Positions 43,291 through 51,404 of a DNA stretch of 64,000 nucleotides are shown here, piece by piece. Each line of letters begins with the position of its first letter. Position 1 is the stretch's first letter. The translations under genes and the position numbers were made by a program. This DNA comes from an uncultured Bacillota bacterium (GTDB taxonomy: Bacteria; Bacillota_I; Bacilli_A; RFN20; CAG-826): assembly GCA_949289845.1 (NCBI GenBank), contig CASEPN010000004.1:1-64000 (forward strand), given 5' to 3'. The notes under the pieces were generated by a model, which was given only the letters and a program-made list of their open reading frames with translations, searched no databases and had not been told where the DNA came from.

Positions 43291-44667
43291 ATGAGCATTG
43301 TTGCTGGCGCCCTCTTGCCGCACCCCGCATTCAGTATCCCGGAGGTGGGCAAAGGGGAAGAGCGTTCCATTGGTTCGGTAGTGGAGGCGATGGGCGAGAT
43401 CGCGAAAGAGCTCGCCTCCCTCAAGCCTGATACCATTGTGATCATTTCGGGGCACTCAGAAGGCTACCGGGACTATTTCCAGCTTTTCGACGGCGAGGTC
43501 GGCATTGGCTCAATGGCGGGCTTCGATGCCTCTGATATCAACTTCCGGGTCCTCTATGACAAGCAGTTTGTCAGGACCATGGCCGAGCTTGCACGCAAGG
43601 GCACTTTCCCTGCAGGAACAATGGGGGACAAGGGAAGCTTTCTTGATTATGGGGTCATGGTGCCCCTCTACTTCCTTAACAAGGAGATGCCCTCCGTTCA
43701 CATCGTGCGTTTGGCCATTTCTTCGCTCCCTTTCCTAAGCCACTATCTCCTTGGGAAGATTGTGGCCGAGACGAGCCAGCGCCTTGGGAGAAGAACGGTC
43801 GTCGTAGCCTCAGGGGACTTGTCCCACCATCTTTCGAAATTAGAAGACTCATCTCTTTCCGCGTTGGCCTTCCAATACGAAGAAGCCATGCAGAAGTCCC
43901 TTAAAAATGCGAATTTCCTAGATTGGCTTACTGTGGATCCCACGACTCTCGCCGCTGCAGGAGAGTGTGGCCACCGCCCCTTGTTAATCATGGCGGGCGC
44001 CCTTGACGGACGGCATGTTAAGGTGTGCCACCATACCCATGAGATTTATCTTGGGACCGGCTACTCCAGCGCTTGCTATGTAGCCGAAGGAAGCGATCCT
44101 ACCAGGAGGTTCGACTCCCTTTACCTAAGTCGGGAGGCCCTTGCCTGTTCGAACGCGAGGGCTAAGAGCGACAAAGTCGCCGCTCTTGCCCGAAAGGCGA
44201 TGGAGGTTTGGGTGGCCCAGCAGGCCAGGATCGCCTGTCCTGAAGAGGAACCCTTCTCCCTGCCTTCCAAACCGGTTTTCGTCACAATTCGGGTGCATGG
44301 CTCGATGCATGGCTGCATCGGCGCGATAAGGCCGCTTCGGTCGAAACTAGGAGAGGAAGTCATCGAAAGCGCGATCTCTGCGGCAAAAGACTCGCGCTTC
44401 CCTCCTTTGACGAAGGAAGACCTTCCTTATCTCGATGTCACTGTTGATGTCCTGGGGGCTCTCCAGAGAATCCATTCGATCTACAAGCTCGATCCGAAGA
44501 AATACGGCGTCTACGTGCAAAGCGGTAAGCGGCATGGCTTCGTCCTTCCCCGCCAGGAAGGGGCGATGACGATCGATAGCCAGCTCGCCGCGGCTAAGAG
44601 AAAGGCCGGCATCGAGTTCGATGAGCCGGTCACTCTCTACCGCGTCCCCTCGAACCAGCACCGCTAG
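43291..44667 (+). CDS. LigB-domain / AMMECR1-domain fusion (AmmeMemoRadiSam-type)
   Basis: A 458-residue fusion. The N-terminal ~270 residues form an extradiol-dioxygenase (LigB)-like domain: LLPHPAFSIPEVG, ISGHSEGYRDYF, GDKGSFLDYGVMVPLYFLN, VASGDLSHHLS. The C-terminal ~170 residues are AMMECR1: FVTIRVHGSMHGCIGAIRPL (family RGCIG, here HGCIG) and SRFPPLTKEDLPYLDVTVDV. In many anaerobes these parts accompany a radical-SAM protein in the AmmeMemoRadiSam system; none is adjacent here. TATAAA ends 7 nt before the ATG, implying a leaderless message. The biochemical role of the system is not established. Confidence 0.85.
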   Translation: MSIVAGALLPHPAFSIPEVGKGEERSIGSVVEAMGEIAKELASLKPDTIVIISGHSEGYRDYFQLFDGEVGIGSMAGFDASDINFRVLYDKQFVRTMAELARKGTFPAGTMGDKGSFLDYGVMVPLYFLNKEMPSVHIVRLAISSLPFLSHYLLGKIVAETSQRLGRRTVVVASGDLSHHLSKLEDSSLSALAFQYEEAMQKSLKNANFLDWLTVDPTTLAAAGECGHRPLLIMAGALDGRHVKVCHHTHEIYLGTGYSSACYVAEGSDPTRRFDSLYLSREALACSNARAKSDKVAALARKAMEVWVAQQARIACPEEEPFSLPSKPVFVTIRVHGSMHGCIGAIRPLRSKLGEEVIESAISAAKDSRFPPLTKEDLPYLDVTVDVLGALQRIHSIYKLDPKKYGVYVQSGKRHGFVLPRQEGAMTIDSQLAAAKRKAGIEFDEPVTLYRVPSNQHR

Positions 44668-44680
44668 ATGGCGCTTGTGC

Positions 44681-44686
44681 TAAAGT
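44681..44686 (+). promoter_or_regulatory. -10 box of leaderless membrane-protein gene
   Basis: TAAAGT lies 7 nt before the ATG at 44694. No Shine-Dalgarno sequence is present. Confidence 0.48.
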
Positions 44687-44693
44687 AGCCGCG

Positions 44694-45338
44694 ATGTCTA
44701 TCTGGAACAAATTTAGGTACGCGAACTGGAAACGCCTCTTGGCGATCGTTTTTTCGGTCATCGCGCTTGTGGGTTCGATCACGGGCTACGCGATCACCAT
44801 GATCAACAGCGCTGGCCTCGGTTCGATGGATAACTTCACGAACATGGCCCTCGAGACCCTGAGCGTCATCGTGATGCTTCTCGTCGCCTACTACCTTCTC
44901 GACGGGAACGTCAGGAACTCGAACTCCGCCTACAGGGGAGTGCTTAGCTTCGTGATGATCATGGCCCTCAATGGCGTTCTCGACATCCTCGATTTCATCA
45001 TCCAGATCGCTGCCGGGGGATTTGCTGAGATTTTCCTAAACGCGTTCATGATCGTCCTGGCCGTGGCCTCCGCGGTCATCGGCTTCGTCCTCTATCGGAA
45101 GATCATGGGCTATCTTGCGGGCTCCTACATGGCGCCCACATACAAGAACCTTATGTTCTGGACGATCGCTTTCGTCGTGGTCTGCGTCCTTTACTCCATC
45201 ACGATGGTTGTATATTCTGCGATTTTCCTTGCTGCCGACCCCTTGTCCTTGTACAGCTGGGCAGCCTTCGTTTCCGTTCTCCCGAACATCGCCTTCCCTC
45301 TCGCGATCCTCTTCACGACGATGCGGCTGGCCCACTGA
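44694..45338 (+). CDS. polytopic membrane protein, unknown function
   Basis: A 214-residue protein with about six membrane segments (near 15-37, 50-68, 82-108, 112-130, 150-175, 182-206) and a short basic N-terminus. I do not recognise a family. It stands directly upstream of the riboswitch-controlled ATPase but has its own -10 box. A role in ion or envelope homeostasis would be a guess. Confidence 0.75.
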   Translation: MSIWNKFRYANWKRLLAIVFSVIALVGSITGYAITMINSAGLGSMDNFTNMALETLSVIVMLLVAYYLLDGNVRNSNSAYRGVLSFVMIMALNGVLDILDFIIQIAAGGFAEIFLNAFMIVLAVASAVIGFVLYRKIMGYLAGSYMAPTYKNLMFWTIAFVVVCVLYSITMVVYSAIFLAADPLSLYSWAAFVSVLPNIAFPLAILFTTMRLAH

Positions 45339-45367
45339 CCATCCTTCCAAGAGGTCTCTTTTCCCTC

Positions 45368-45490
45368 TATAATCCTCGCCCGTGAGGGGAGTAGCGGTTC
45401 GCCAAGCTCGACATCCCGCCGGAGCCCATCCGGCCGGGCTTGACGGGGTCGATCAGCCCACGCCAGACCTCCAACGCCTTTTGGCAAAGG
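45368..45490 (+). promoter_or_regulatory. yybP-ykoY (Mn2+) riboswitch with promoter
   Basis: TATAAT at 45368-45373 is followed by an aptamer-like region from about 45383 to 45473. The hallmark 5' strand GAGGGGAGTAGC and 3' strand GCCAGACCTC match the yybP-ykoY consensus (AAGGGGAGUAGC and GCAAGACCUU), and GAGG (45384-45387) pairs with CCTC (45468-45471). A downstream hairpin CCTTT-TGGC-AAAGG (45477-45490) covers the Shine-Dalgarno AAAGGAG, pointing to control of translation. The family senses Mn2+ and often controls Mn/Ca P-type ATPases. Confidence 0.82.
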
Positions 45491-45497
45491 AGTGAGC

Positions 45498-48212
45498 ATG
45501 TTCGAGAACAGAAGCCCGAAGGACGTCCTGGCTGAGCTTTCGGTCGACCCGTCGCTAGGCCTTGATGGCAAGGAAATTGAAAGAAGACGCGCGCTTTACG
45601 GAGAAAACAAGCTTCAGGAGGGCAAGAAGAAAGGTCCTCTGGCCATCTTCCTTGGCGAGTTCAAGGATCCGATGGTCATCGTCCTTTTCGTCGCCGCCCT
45701 CATCTCGATGATCGTCGGCATCGTCCAGAAGGACTACGAGCAGTTCATCGACGTCGGCATCATCATGGCCGTCGTCGTCATCAACGCGATCATCGGCACC
45801 ATCATGGAGACGAAGGCCGAGAAGGCCTTGGAGGCGCTCAAGAAGCTTTCTTCCCCGACCGCGACCGTCCGCAGGGAAGGGAAGATCGTCGAGGTCAAGG
45901 CGAGCGAGCTCGTGCCCGGCGACATCGTCATCCTTGAGGAAGGACGGACCGTTCCCGCCGACCTCCGTCTTCTCAAGTCCTTCTCCATGAAGAGTGACGA
46001 GTCCTCCCTCACGGGCGAGTCTCTCCCCGTCGAGAAAGACGCCGACCTCGTCCTTACCGAGGAGGTTGGCCCTGGCGACCGCCTGAACGTCTGCTACATG
46101 TCCACCCCGATCGTTTACGGACGCGGGGAGGGCGTGGTCATCGCCACGGGCATGAACACCGAGATCGGCCGCATCGCTTCCTCCCTTGACGAAGGGGGCG
46201 AGGAGCAGACCCCTCTCCAGAAGCAGCTCGCGAAGCTTTCCAAGTTCCTGGGCATTCTTGCCGCCGGCGTCGTTGCCCTCATGCTCATCGTCAGCCTCCT
46301 ATATAGCGCCTTCCTCACCCAGGACATCGAGACCGCCTGGATCGGGGACCTCATGGACAGCGTCTCCCTCGCGGTCGCCGCGATTCCCGAGGGACTCCCG
46401 GCCGTCGTCACCATCGTCCTTGCCCTTGGCATGTCGAAGATGGTCAAGGTCAACACGAACGTGAGGCGGCTCGCCTCCGTCGAGACGCTTGGCGCAGTCT
46501 CCGTAATCTGCAGCGACAAGACTGGCACCCTCACTGAGAACAAGATGACCGTCGTCGGGGCCTATCTCCCCGGGAAGCTCTATAGGGGAGACGAGCTTTC
46601 GGGCGATTCCCTGGTCACCCTCGCGAAGGGCATGTGCCTTTGCTCGGACGCCTCCATCGAGAAAGGCGTCTATGGCGACCCCACCGAGGTCGCGCTCGTG
46701 CGCTTCGCCGACTCCCTCGGGATGAAGAAGAGCGACCTCGAGCGTTTCGAGCTCCGCGTGGACGAGCTCCCCTTCGACTCCGTCCGCAAGATGATGTCCA
46801 CCCTGAATGAAGGGGAGGGCGGCAGAAAGCTCTACACCAAGGGCGCGATCGACCAGATCCTCGCCCGTTGCACCCGCATCCTCGAGAGCGGAGCCTCTCG
46901 CCCCATCACGGAAGAGGACGTCCGGCTCGCTCAAGAAGCGTCCGCCTCGATGAGCGCCGACGCGCTCCGCGTCCTCGCGCTCGCGATAGGCGAGAAGGGC
47001 GAGGTCAAGGAGGAGAACCTGACCTTCGTCGGCCTCGTCGGCATGGTCGATCCTCCCAGGGAGGCTGCCAAGCCCGCCGTCCTCCGCCTCCGTCACGCCG
47101 GCATCACGACCATCATGATCACGGGCGACCACCGCGACACCGCCTTCGCCATCGCCAGGGAGCTGGACATCGCCTCCTCCCCCGACCAGTGCATGACGGG
47201 GGCCGAGATCGATGCCTGCACGCCGGAAGAACTCCAGGAAAGGGTGGAGCACGTGCGCGTCTTCGCCCGCGTCTCGCCCGAGAACAAGGTCGCCATCGTC
47301 AAGGCCATCAAGGCCAACGGCAGGATCGTCGCGATGACCGGGGACGGCGTGAACGACGCCCCGAGCCTCAAGCAGGCCGATATCGGCATCGCGATGGGCA
47401 TCACCGGGACGGACGTCGCCAAGGGCGCGGCCGACATGGTGCTCACCGACGATAACTTCGCCTCCATCGAGAAGGCCGTCGAGGAGGGGAGAGGCATCTA
47501 CGCCAACATCCGGAAGACGATCTTCTTCCTTCTCTCCTGCAACATCGGCGAGGTCCTCGCGATGTTCGTCTCGGTCCTCATCGGTTTCCCTGCGCCTCTC
47601 GTCGCGGTGCATCTCCTCTGGGTCAACCTCATCACCGACAGCCTTCCCGCGGTCGCCTTGGGCGCCGACAAGAAGCCAGAGGGCATCATGGACGAGCAGC
47701 CCCGCGACCCGAAGGAGAACGTCTTCGCGCGGGGCGGCTACCTCACCGTGTTCGGCTATGGCCTCGTCATCGCCCTGGCCACGATCATCGCCTTCCTCAT
47801 CCCCGCCTTAAGCAACGGGGCGTTCACCCATTCCGAGATCGTCAGCTACTTCGCGGTGGTCGACGAGGCTACGGGAATCCAGCTGAACCTCGAGGAATCC
47901 CAGTCGATGGCTTTCTGCGTCCTCTCGATCTCCCAGCTCTTCCATATGCTCGGGATGACCGACCCCGGACATACCGTCGTCCGCGTGCTTCGGGACAAGA
48001 ACTGGCTCCTCTGGGGCGCCTTCTTCGTGGGCATGGCCCTCCAGTTCCTCGTCATCGAGACCCCGGGGCTCAATAACTTCTTCAGCGTCTACACCTTGAG
48101 CGACCATCCGCTTGACTATCTTTACGTCTTCCTCCTGGCCCTGACGCCACTCGTGGCGCATGAGCTATATGTCCTCTACCGGACCATTCATAAGAGGGTG
48201 GTGGCGCGCTAG
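45498..48212 (+). CDS. P2-type Ca2+/Mn2+-transporting ATPase
   Basis: A 904-residue P-type ATPase. The phosphorylation site is Asp340 in CSDKTGTLTENKMT. Further motifs are the actuator SSLTGES, the membrane-4 AAIPEGLPAVVTIVLALGM, hinge TGDGVNDAPSLKQADIG and membrane-6 NLITDSLPAVALGAD, whose Glu, Asn and Asp match cation ligands of SERCA/PMR1-type pumps. About ten membrane segments. ATG 45498 is 5 nt after AAAGGAG; the GTG at 45492 is too close. The Mn2+ riboswitch upstream makes Mn2+ export its likeliest role, as for YoaB-type ATPases (inference), with Ca2+ as alternative. Confidence 0.92.
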   Translation: MFENRSPKDVLAELSVDPSLGLDGKEIERRRALYGENKLQEGKKKGPLAIFLGEFKDPMVIVLFVAALISMIVGIVQKDYEQFIDVGIIMAVVVINAIIGTIMETKAEKALEALKKLSSPTATVRREGKIVEVKASELVPGDIVILEEGRTVPADLRLLKSFSMKSDESSLTGESLPVEKDADLVLTEEVGPGDRLNVCYMSTPIVYGRGEGVVIATGMNTEIGRIASSLDEGGEEQTPLQKQLAKLSKFLGILAAGVVALMLIVSLLYSAFLTQDIETAWIGDLMDSVSLAVAAIPEGLPAVVTIVLALGMSKMVKVNTNVRRLASVETLGAVSVICSDKTGTLTENKMTVVGAYLPGKLYRGDELSGDSLVTLAKGMCLCSDASIEKGVYGDPTEVALVRFADSLGMKKSDLERFELRVDELPFDSVRKMMSTLNEGEGGRKLYTKGAIDQILARCTRILESGASRPITEEDVRLAQEASASMSADALRVLALAIGEKGEVKEENLTFVGLVGMVDPPREAAKPAVLRLRHAGITTIMITGDHRDTAFAIARELDIASSPDQCMTGAEIDACTPEELQERVEHVRVFARVSPENKVAIVKAIKANGRIVAMTGDGVNDAPSLKQADIGIAMGITGTDVAKGAADMVLTDDNFASIEKAVEEGRGIYANIRKTIFFLLSCNIGEVLAMFVSVLIGFPAPLVAVHLLWVNLITDSLPAVALGADKKPEGIMDEQPRDPKENVFARGGYLTVFGYGLVIALATIIAFLIPALSNGAFTHSEIVSYFAVVDEATGIQLNLEESQSMAFCVLSISQLFHMLGMTDPGHTVVRVLRDKNWLLWGAFFVGMALQFLVIETPGLNNFFSVYTLSDHPLDYLYVFLLALTPLVAHELYVLYRTIHKRVVAR

Positions 48213-48223
48213 CGCTTTCCCCT

Positions 48224-48252
48224 TTGCCAAGAGGGCGAGGAGGGCTTATAGT
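48224..48252 (+). promoter_or_regulatory. promoter of tRNA-Thr
   Basis: TTGCCA (48224-48229), a 17-nt spacer and TATAGT (48247-48252), 20 nt before the tRNA. Confidence 0.6.
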
Positions 48253-48272
48253 CTCCCCGCCCTGAGGGCAAG

Positions 48273-48348
48273 GCCGTCTTAGCGCAACTGGCAGAGCAAC
48301 TGAATCGTAATCAGTAGGTTGGGGGTTCGATTCCCTTAGACGGCACCA
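48273..48348 (+). tRNA. tRNA-Thr (anticodon CGT)
   Basis: Acceptor GCCGTCT/AGACGGC, anticodon arm ACTGA-ATCGTAA-TCAGT, T loop TTCGATT and encoded CCA. Confidence 0.96.
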
Positions 48349-48358
48349 TCGGAACTTG

Positions 48359-48383
48359 GCCTCGGTTCGTCCGGGGCTTTTTC
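48359..48383 (+). terminator. terminator after tRNA-Thr
   Basis: GCCTCGG-TTCGT-CCGGGGC, 7 bp with one T-G pair, followed by a T-run. Confidence 0.75.
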
Positions 48384-48394
48384 CGTCCTCCCCC

Positions 48395-48422
48395 TTGATA
48401 TCCTCCGCGGGCTTGCTATAAA
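48395..48422 (+). promoter_or_regulatory. promoter of tRNA-Val
   Basis: TTGATA (48395-48400), a 16-nt spacer and TATAAA (48417-48422), 26 nt before the tRNA. Confidence 0.6.
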
Positions 48423-48448
48423 ATCCGCCCTGCGTCCAAAAGGCGCAC

Positions 48449-48524
48449 GGGTGCTTAGCTCAGCTGGGAGAGCGTCTGCTTGACGTGCAGAAGGTCAGGA
48501 GTTCGATCCTCTTAGCACCCACCA
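48449..48524 (+). tRNA. tRNA-Val (anticodon GAC)
   Basis: Acceptor GGGTGCT/AGCACCC, anticodon arm TCTGC-TTGACGT-GCAGA and encoded CCA. Confidence 0.96.
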
Positions 48525-48534
48525 TCGAGAGAAC

Positions 48535-48556
48535 GCGGGCTCGGCCCGCTTTTTTC
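48535..48556 (+). terminator. terminator after tRNA-Val
   Basis: GCGGGC-TCG-GCCCGC followed by six T residues. Confidence 0.85.
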
Positions 48557-48613
48557 GTCCCGAATCGTTCCATTCTTGGTAATATCAAGGAAAGAATCAA
48601 GGAGGGGTTCACC

Positions 48614-48826
48614 ATGGCCGAGGAGAAGAAGGGGAGCGGGAAGACCTATCACATCACCCAGAGGTCCGAGGACGGGATGTGGCAGGTGAAGCTCGCCAAC
48701 GGGTCGCGGGCGCTAAAGAGGTTCCGCACCCAGAAGGAAGCGATCGAGTACGCGGAGAAGGTCTCCGACAACCAGGAGGGCTCCATCCGCGTCCACGGCA
48801 AGAACGGGAAGATGAGGAAGAAGTAG
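48614..48826 (+). CDS. DUF2188 small protein
   Basis: A 70-residue basic protein of the DUF2188 type: KTYHITQRSEDGMWQVKLANG, then RALKRFRTQKEAIEYAEKV and a tail ending IRVHGKNGKMRKK. This is the usual hypothetical of many bacteria with a YHVxP...W.VK.....R....F.TK.EAI..A pattern. AAGGAGG precedes the ATG by about 8 nt and TAATAT lies at 48578. It is a single-gene unit between tRNA-Val and tRNA-Gly. Function unknown; the basic surface suggests nucleic-acid contact. Confidence 0.8.
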   Translation: MAEEKKGSGKTYHITQRSEDGMWQVKLANGSRALKRFRTQKEAIEYAEKVSDNQEGSIRVHGKNGKMRKK

Positions 48827-48833
48827 GTCTTCC

Positions 48834-48862
48834 TCGACAAGCGCGATCTCCTTGGCTACAAT
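48834..48862 (+). promoter_or_regulatory. promoter of tRNA-Gly(CCC)
   Basis: TCGACA (48834-48839), a 17-nt spacer and TACAAT (48857-48862), 19 nt before the tRNA. Confidence 0.55.
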
Positions 48863-48881
48863 AGCGAGGCCGCGAGGCGAT

Positions 48882-48955
48882 GCATCTGTAGTTCAATGGT
48901 AGAACTCCAGCTTCCCAAGCTGGTCACGCGGGTTCGATTCCCGTCAGATGCTCCA
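48882..48955 (+). tRNA. tRNA-Gly (anticodon CCC)
   Basis: Acceptor GCATCTG/CAGATGC, anticodon arm CCAGC-TTCCCAA-GCTGG and encoded CCA. It reads GGG. Confidence 0.96.
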
Positions 48956-48964
48956 GAAGCATCG

Positions 48965-48985
48965 GCCCCCTTCCGGGGGCTTTTT
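48965..48985. terminator. terminator between tRNA-Gly and the convergent membrane gene
   Basis: GCCCCC-TTCC-GGGGGC with TTTTT on the plus strand. It adjoins the stop of the minus-strand CmpB-like gene and may serve only the tRNA. Confidence 0.8.
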
Positions 48986-49884
48986 CAGTCCTCGCGGAGA
49001 GGCCTTCCGTCCTTGTCGTAGTTCTCCGATGACCCTTTCTTCCCGGGGTCGATGAGGATGAGTCTCCGGAGGGCGCTTTCGAGCTTCCCGAACTCCTCCT
49101 TGCCCTTCCGTCTCCGTTCCTCGTCCCTTTTCCTCGTCGTTTCGGGGATGTAGGAGAGGATTTCCGCCTTCTTCCCGGCGTAGACCGCCTTGGCCTTCCT
49201 TCGGATCGCCTCGTAGCGAGCCTCGATCCCGCTTTCCCTGGCAAGCTCCCTTGCCTTTCCGAAAAGGTTCAGCGACCTGACGAGGTCATAGAGGAAGACG
49301 CCGTAGATCCCTCCCATGAAGAAGAGGAAGAGGAAGTTCACCGCGTCTCCGGCCGTTCCTCCTTCGAATAGGTAATGGAACATCGCCTGGAACATCTCGT
49401 AGATGAAGGGCCCCGCCCCGTAGTAGTAGAGCACGTCCACGACGAGCCAGATGAGGGAGAAGAGAGGGCAGACGACGCCGAGGAGGTTCCCTCTCATGTT
49501 CCGGTAGTCCCAGAGCCTGACATGGAAGCCCTTGACGAAGATGAGGCCCGCGAGGAACTCGAGGAGGACGAGGGAAATCCAGATGCATCCGATGGGGACG
49601 AGGTCCCATGCCGTCGCCCCGGATGCCTCCTCCCTCCCGAACATCCCTCCCATAGGGTTATATAAGGGAACGGAGTCGGGGAGAAGGACGTAGAACATCC
49701 AGCAAAGGGAAAGCATCACGAGGATCCCGAAGCCGTATAGAGGGAGCCACGGGCCTTCCATGAAGCCAGGGTTCACCCACTTCTTCGCCGAGAAGAACCT
49801 CCGGAAGATGACTTCGAGGAGATAGCCTCCCATCGATCCCACGAGGAAGATGAGGAGGAACACCATCAAGTACTTGCTTGCCAT
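48985..49884 (-). CDS. CmpB-type (putative ABC-transporter type IV) membrane protein
   Basis: A 299-residue protein with five to six membrane segments and a basic, helical C-terminal tail of about 90 residues. The block GYLLEVIFRR...NPGFMEGPWLPLYGFGILVM matches the PF06541-type pattern (GWxxE...G.LxGPxxPIYG). The role of the family is unclear. The start is placed at ATG 49884 (MASKYLMVF), 5 nt after a CAGAAT on the minus strand; an in-frame ATG at 49902 would add six residues. Divergent from pgpA across palindromic DNA. Confidence 0.75.
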   Translation of the reverse strand: MASKYLMVFLLIFLVGSMGGYLLEVIFRRFFSAKKWVNPGFMEGPWLPLYGFGILVMLSLCWMFYVLLPDSVPLYNPMGGMFGREEASGATAWDLVPIGCIWISLVLLEFLAGLIFVKGFHVRLWDYRNMRGNLLGVVCPLFSLIWLVVDVLYYYGAGPFIYEMFQAMFHYLFEGGTAGDAVNFLFLFFMGGIYGVFLYDLVRSLNLFGKARELARESGIEARYEAIRRKAKAVYAGKKAEILSYIPETTRKRDEERRRKGKEEFGKLESALRRLILIDPGKKGSSENYDKDGRPLRED

Positions 49885-49924
49885 GCCTGATTCTGACCCC
49901 AATGGGCGAAGGATGCCAGCGGAA

Positions 49925-49978
49925 GCTTGATCAAGCGAGCGCTTTCCTTCCGTTATTCAAATTTCTTTCCTAGGAAAG
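49925..49978. repeat. two perfect palindromes in the divergent intergenic region
   Basis: GCTTGATCAAGC (12 bp, 49925-49936) and CTTTCCTAGGAAAG (14 bp, 49965-49978) lie between the CmpB-like gene and pgpA. Centre-to-centre distance is about 41 bp. They look like operator half-site pairs; no regulator gene is adjacent. Confidence 0.6.
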
Positions 49979-50055
49979 AGGACTTTTGCAAGGTTATCGG
50001 AATAGCAAGGAAAACCGCTCTACACTCCTTTGTTTTGCCGGGATAAAGTTTGAGC

Positions 50056-50556
50056 ATGGAAAGGGATGAAAAGGACTATCTCGAGCATTGCCTTGCTCTC
50101 CTGAAGGAACGTGGCGTGACCGTGGAGGACATCGCCGACTGCGCCCGCTACCTCCAGAGCGGCTACCACCATTCCCTGAAGACAGAGGAGCTTTGCCTGA
50201 GCGTCCTCAAGGTCCTGGAGAAAAGGGAGGTGCAGTTCGCCGTCATGACGGGCATCGCCCTGGATAAGGCCGCCGAGCAGGGCCTTCTCCCCGACAAGGA
50301 GCTGGAAGGGCTCCTCATGGAGGATGCGCCCCTCTACGGGGTGGACGAGGTGCTCGCCTACGGGATCTGCAACACGTACGGCTCGATCGCCCTTACCAAC
50401 TTCGGTTTCATCGACAAGGACAAATACGGGATCATCCGGAAGCTGAACGAGGCCGGGAAGGGGACCGGTCGCTGCAACACCTTCCTGGACGACCTCGTCG
50501 GAGCGATTGCCGCTTCCGCGGCCTCGCGCTTCGCCCATAACGTGGAGGAGGAATAG
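50056..50556 (+). CDS. Phosphatidylglycerophosphatase A-like (YutG) protein
   Basis: A 166-residue soluble PgpA-superfamily protein. LLKERGVTVEDIADCARYLQ, REVQFAVMTGIALDKAAEQGLLP, LYGVDEVLAYGICNTYGSI and ALTNFGFIDKDKYGIIRKLN are typical of the Bacillus YutG branch; the Thr-Phe-Leu-Asp-Asp (TFLDD) near the end is also conserved. It may remove the phosphate from PG-phosphate, but soluble members lack the membrane part of E. coli PgpA, so the role is uncertain. TAAAGT ends 6 nt before ATG 50056, implying a leaderless message; the TTG at 50050 is less likely. It is 3 nt upstream of cdaA. Confidence 0.83.
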   Translation: MERDEKDYLEHCLALLKERGVTVEDIADCARYLQSGYHHSLKTEELCLSVLKVLEKREVQFAVMTGIALDKAAEQGLLPDKELEGLLMEDAPLYGVDEVLAYGICNTYGSIALTNFGFIDKDKYGIIRKLNEAGKGTGRCNTFLDDLVGAIAASAASRFAHNVEEE

Positions 50557-50559
50557 GAA

Positions 50560-51372
50560 ATGCCAGGCGCAAACTTCGGGAACCCGACCTTCGTCGCGGA
50601 ATTCGTCCTCGCGATATTCATCTTCCTCGGGATCGACGCCCTGCTCTTCCTCATCGTGAAGAGGTGGGCCGCCACGCTTTCCCTCCTCATCCCCGAATTC
50701 TTCGCCCTTCTCTTCTACTGCGTGGGCATGCCATTGCTCGGGCTTTTCTTCCTTATCCTCATGGGTGTCGCCGCGGTGCTCGTTCTCTTCGTCAACATGA
50801 ACGTTTTCCGCGGATATCTCTCGAACCGTGGGGATTCTGCATTGTTCCGCCTGAGCGCAAGGAAGAAGAGGAAGGAGCCGGAGCGCCTTTACGACCAGGA
50901 CGCCTTCCTTGAGAAGCTCGTCCTTGCCGCGATGAACATGTCCAGGCTCCGGAGAGGCGCCCTCATCACGATCGAGAGGAAGGACGACATCCTCGACGAG
51001 GCCAAGCTCGGCGAGGTGATCCGCCAGAAAGGGGTGCGGATCGACGCCCCCTTCGTCCCTGAGCTCGTCGAGACCATCTTCTACGAGGGGACAAGGCTTC
51101 ATGACGGGGCCATCGTCGTCAAGGACGGGATCATCCTTCGCGCGGCCGTCTTCTTCGCCGCCACGGAGCGCCCCCTGAACGGCAAGTATGGCTCCCGCCA
51201 CCAGGCCGCCATCGGAATCAGTGAGAAATCCGACTCCGTCACCCTTGTCGTCAGCGAGGAGACGGGTCGCATCGCGATCGCCTTCCAGGGCGAGCTGACC
51301 CACGTGACGCCGGATAACCTCCTCCGCGTCCTCGAGGACGACCTCTCCTACTCCGAGGACGAGGAAGACTAG
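50560..51372 (+). CDS. cdaA: Diadenylate cyclase CdaA
   Basis: CdaA makes c-di-AMP at the membrane, controlling K+ and osmolyte transport in Firmicutes. The 270-residue protein has three N-terminal membrane segments (about 12-80) and a DisA_N/DAC domain with DGA (182-184, LHDGAIVV). The RHR motif reads RHQ (213-215, GSRHQAAIGIS), an unusual substitution in a phosphate-contacting motif. It lies between pgpA and glmM; the CdaA activator gene cdaR (ybbR), usually between cdaA and glmM, is missing. The domain assignment is secure; activity is less so. Confidence 0.92.
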   Translation: MPGANFGNPTFVAEFVLAIFIFLGIDALLFLIVKRWAATLSLLIPEFFALLFYCVGMPLLGLFFLILMGVAAVLVLFVNMNVFRGYLSNRGDSALFRLSARKKRKEPERLYDQDAFLEKLVLAAMNMSRLRRGALITIERKDDILDEAKLGEVIRQKGVRIDAPFVPELVETIFYEGTRLHDGAIVVKDGIILRAAVFFAATERPLNGKYGSRHQAAIGISEKSDSVTLVVSEETGRIAIAFQGELTHVTPDNLLRVLEDDLSYSEDEED

Positions 51373-51391
51373 GAAAGAAAGCCTTCTTACT

Positions 51392-51397
51392 TATAAT
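51392..51397 (+). promoter_or_regulatory. -10 box of leaderless glmM
   Basis: A perfect TATAAT lies 7 nt before the glmM ATG. No Shine-Dalgarno sequence is present. Confidence 0.62.
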
Positions 51398-51404
51398 TTC
51401 CAAG

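Noticed and set aside
36509-48955. Integrative element in the tRNA-rich region
   Set aside because: No integrase, no tRNA 3'-end duplications and no transposase were found; tRNAs have their own promoters and terminators.
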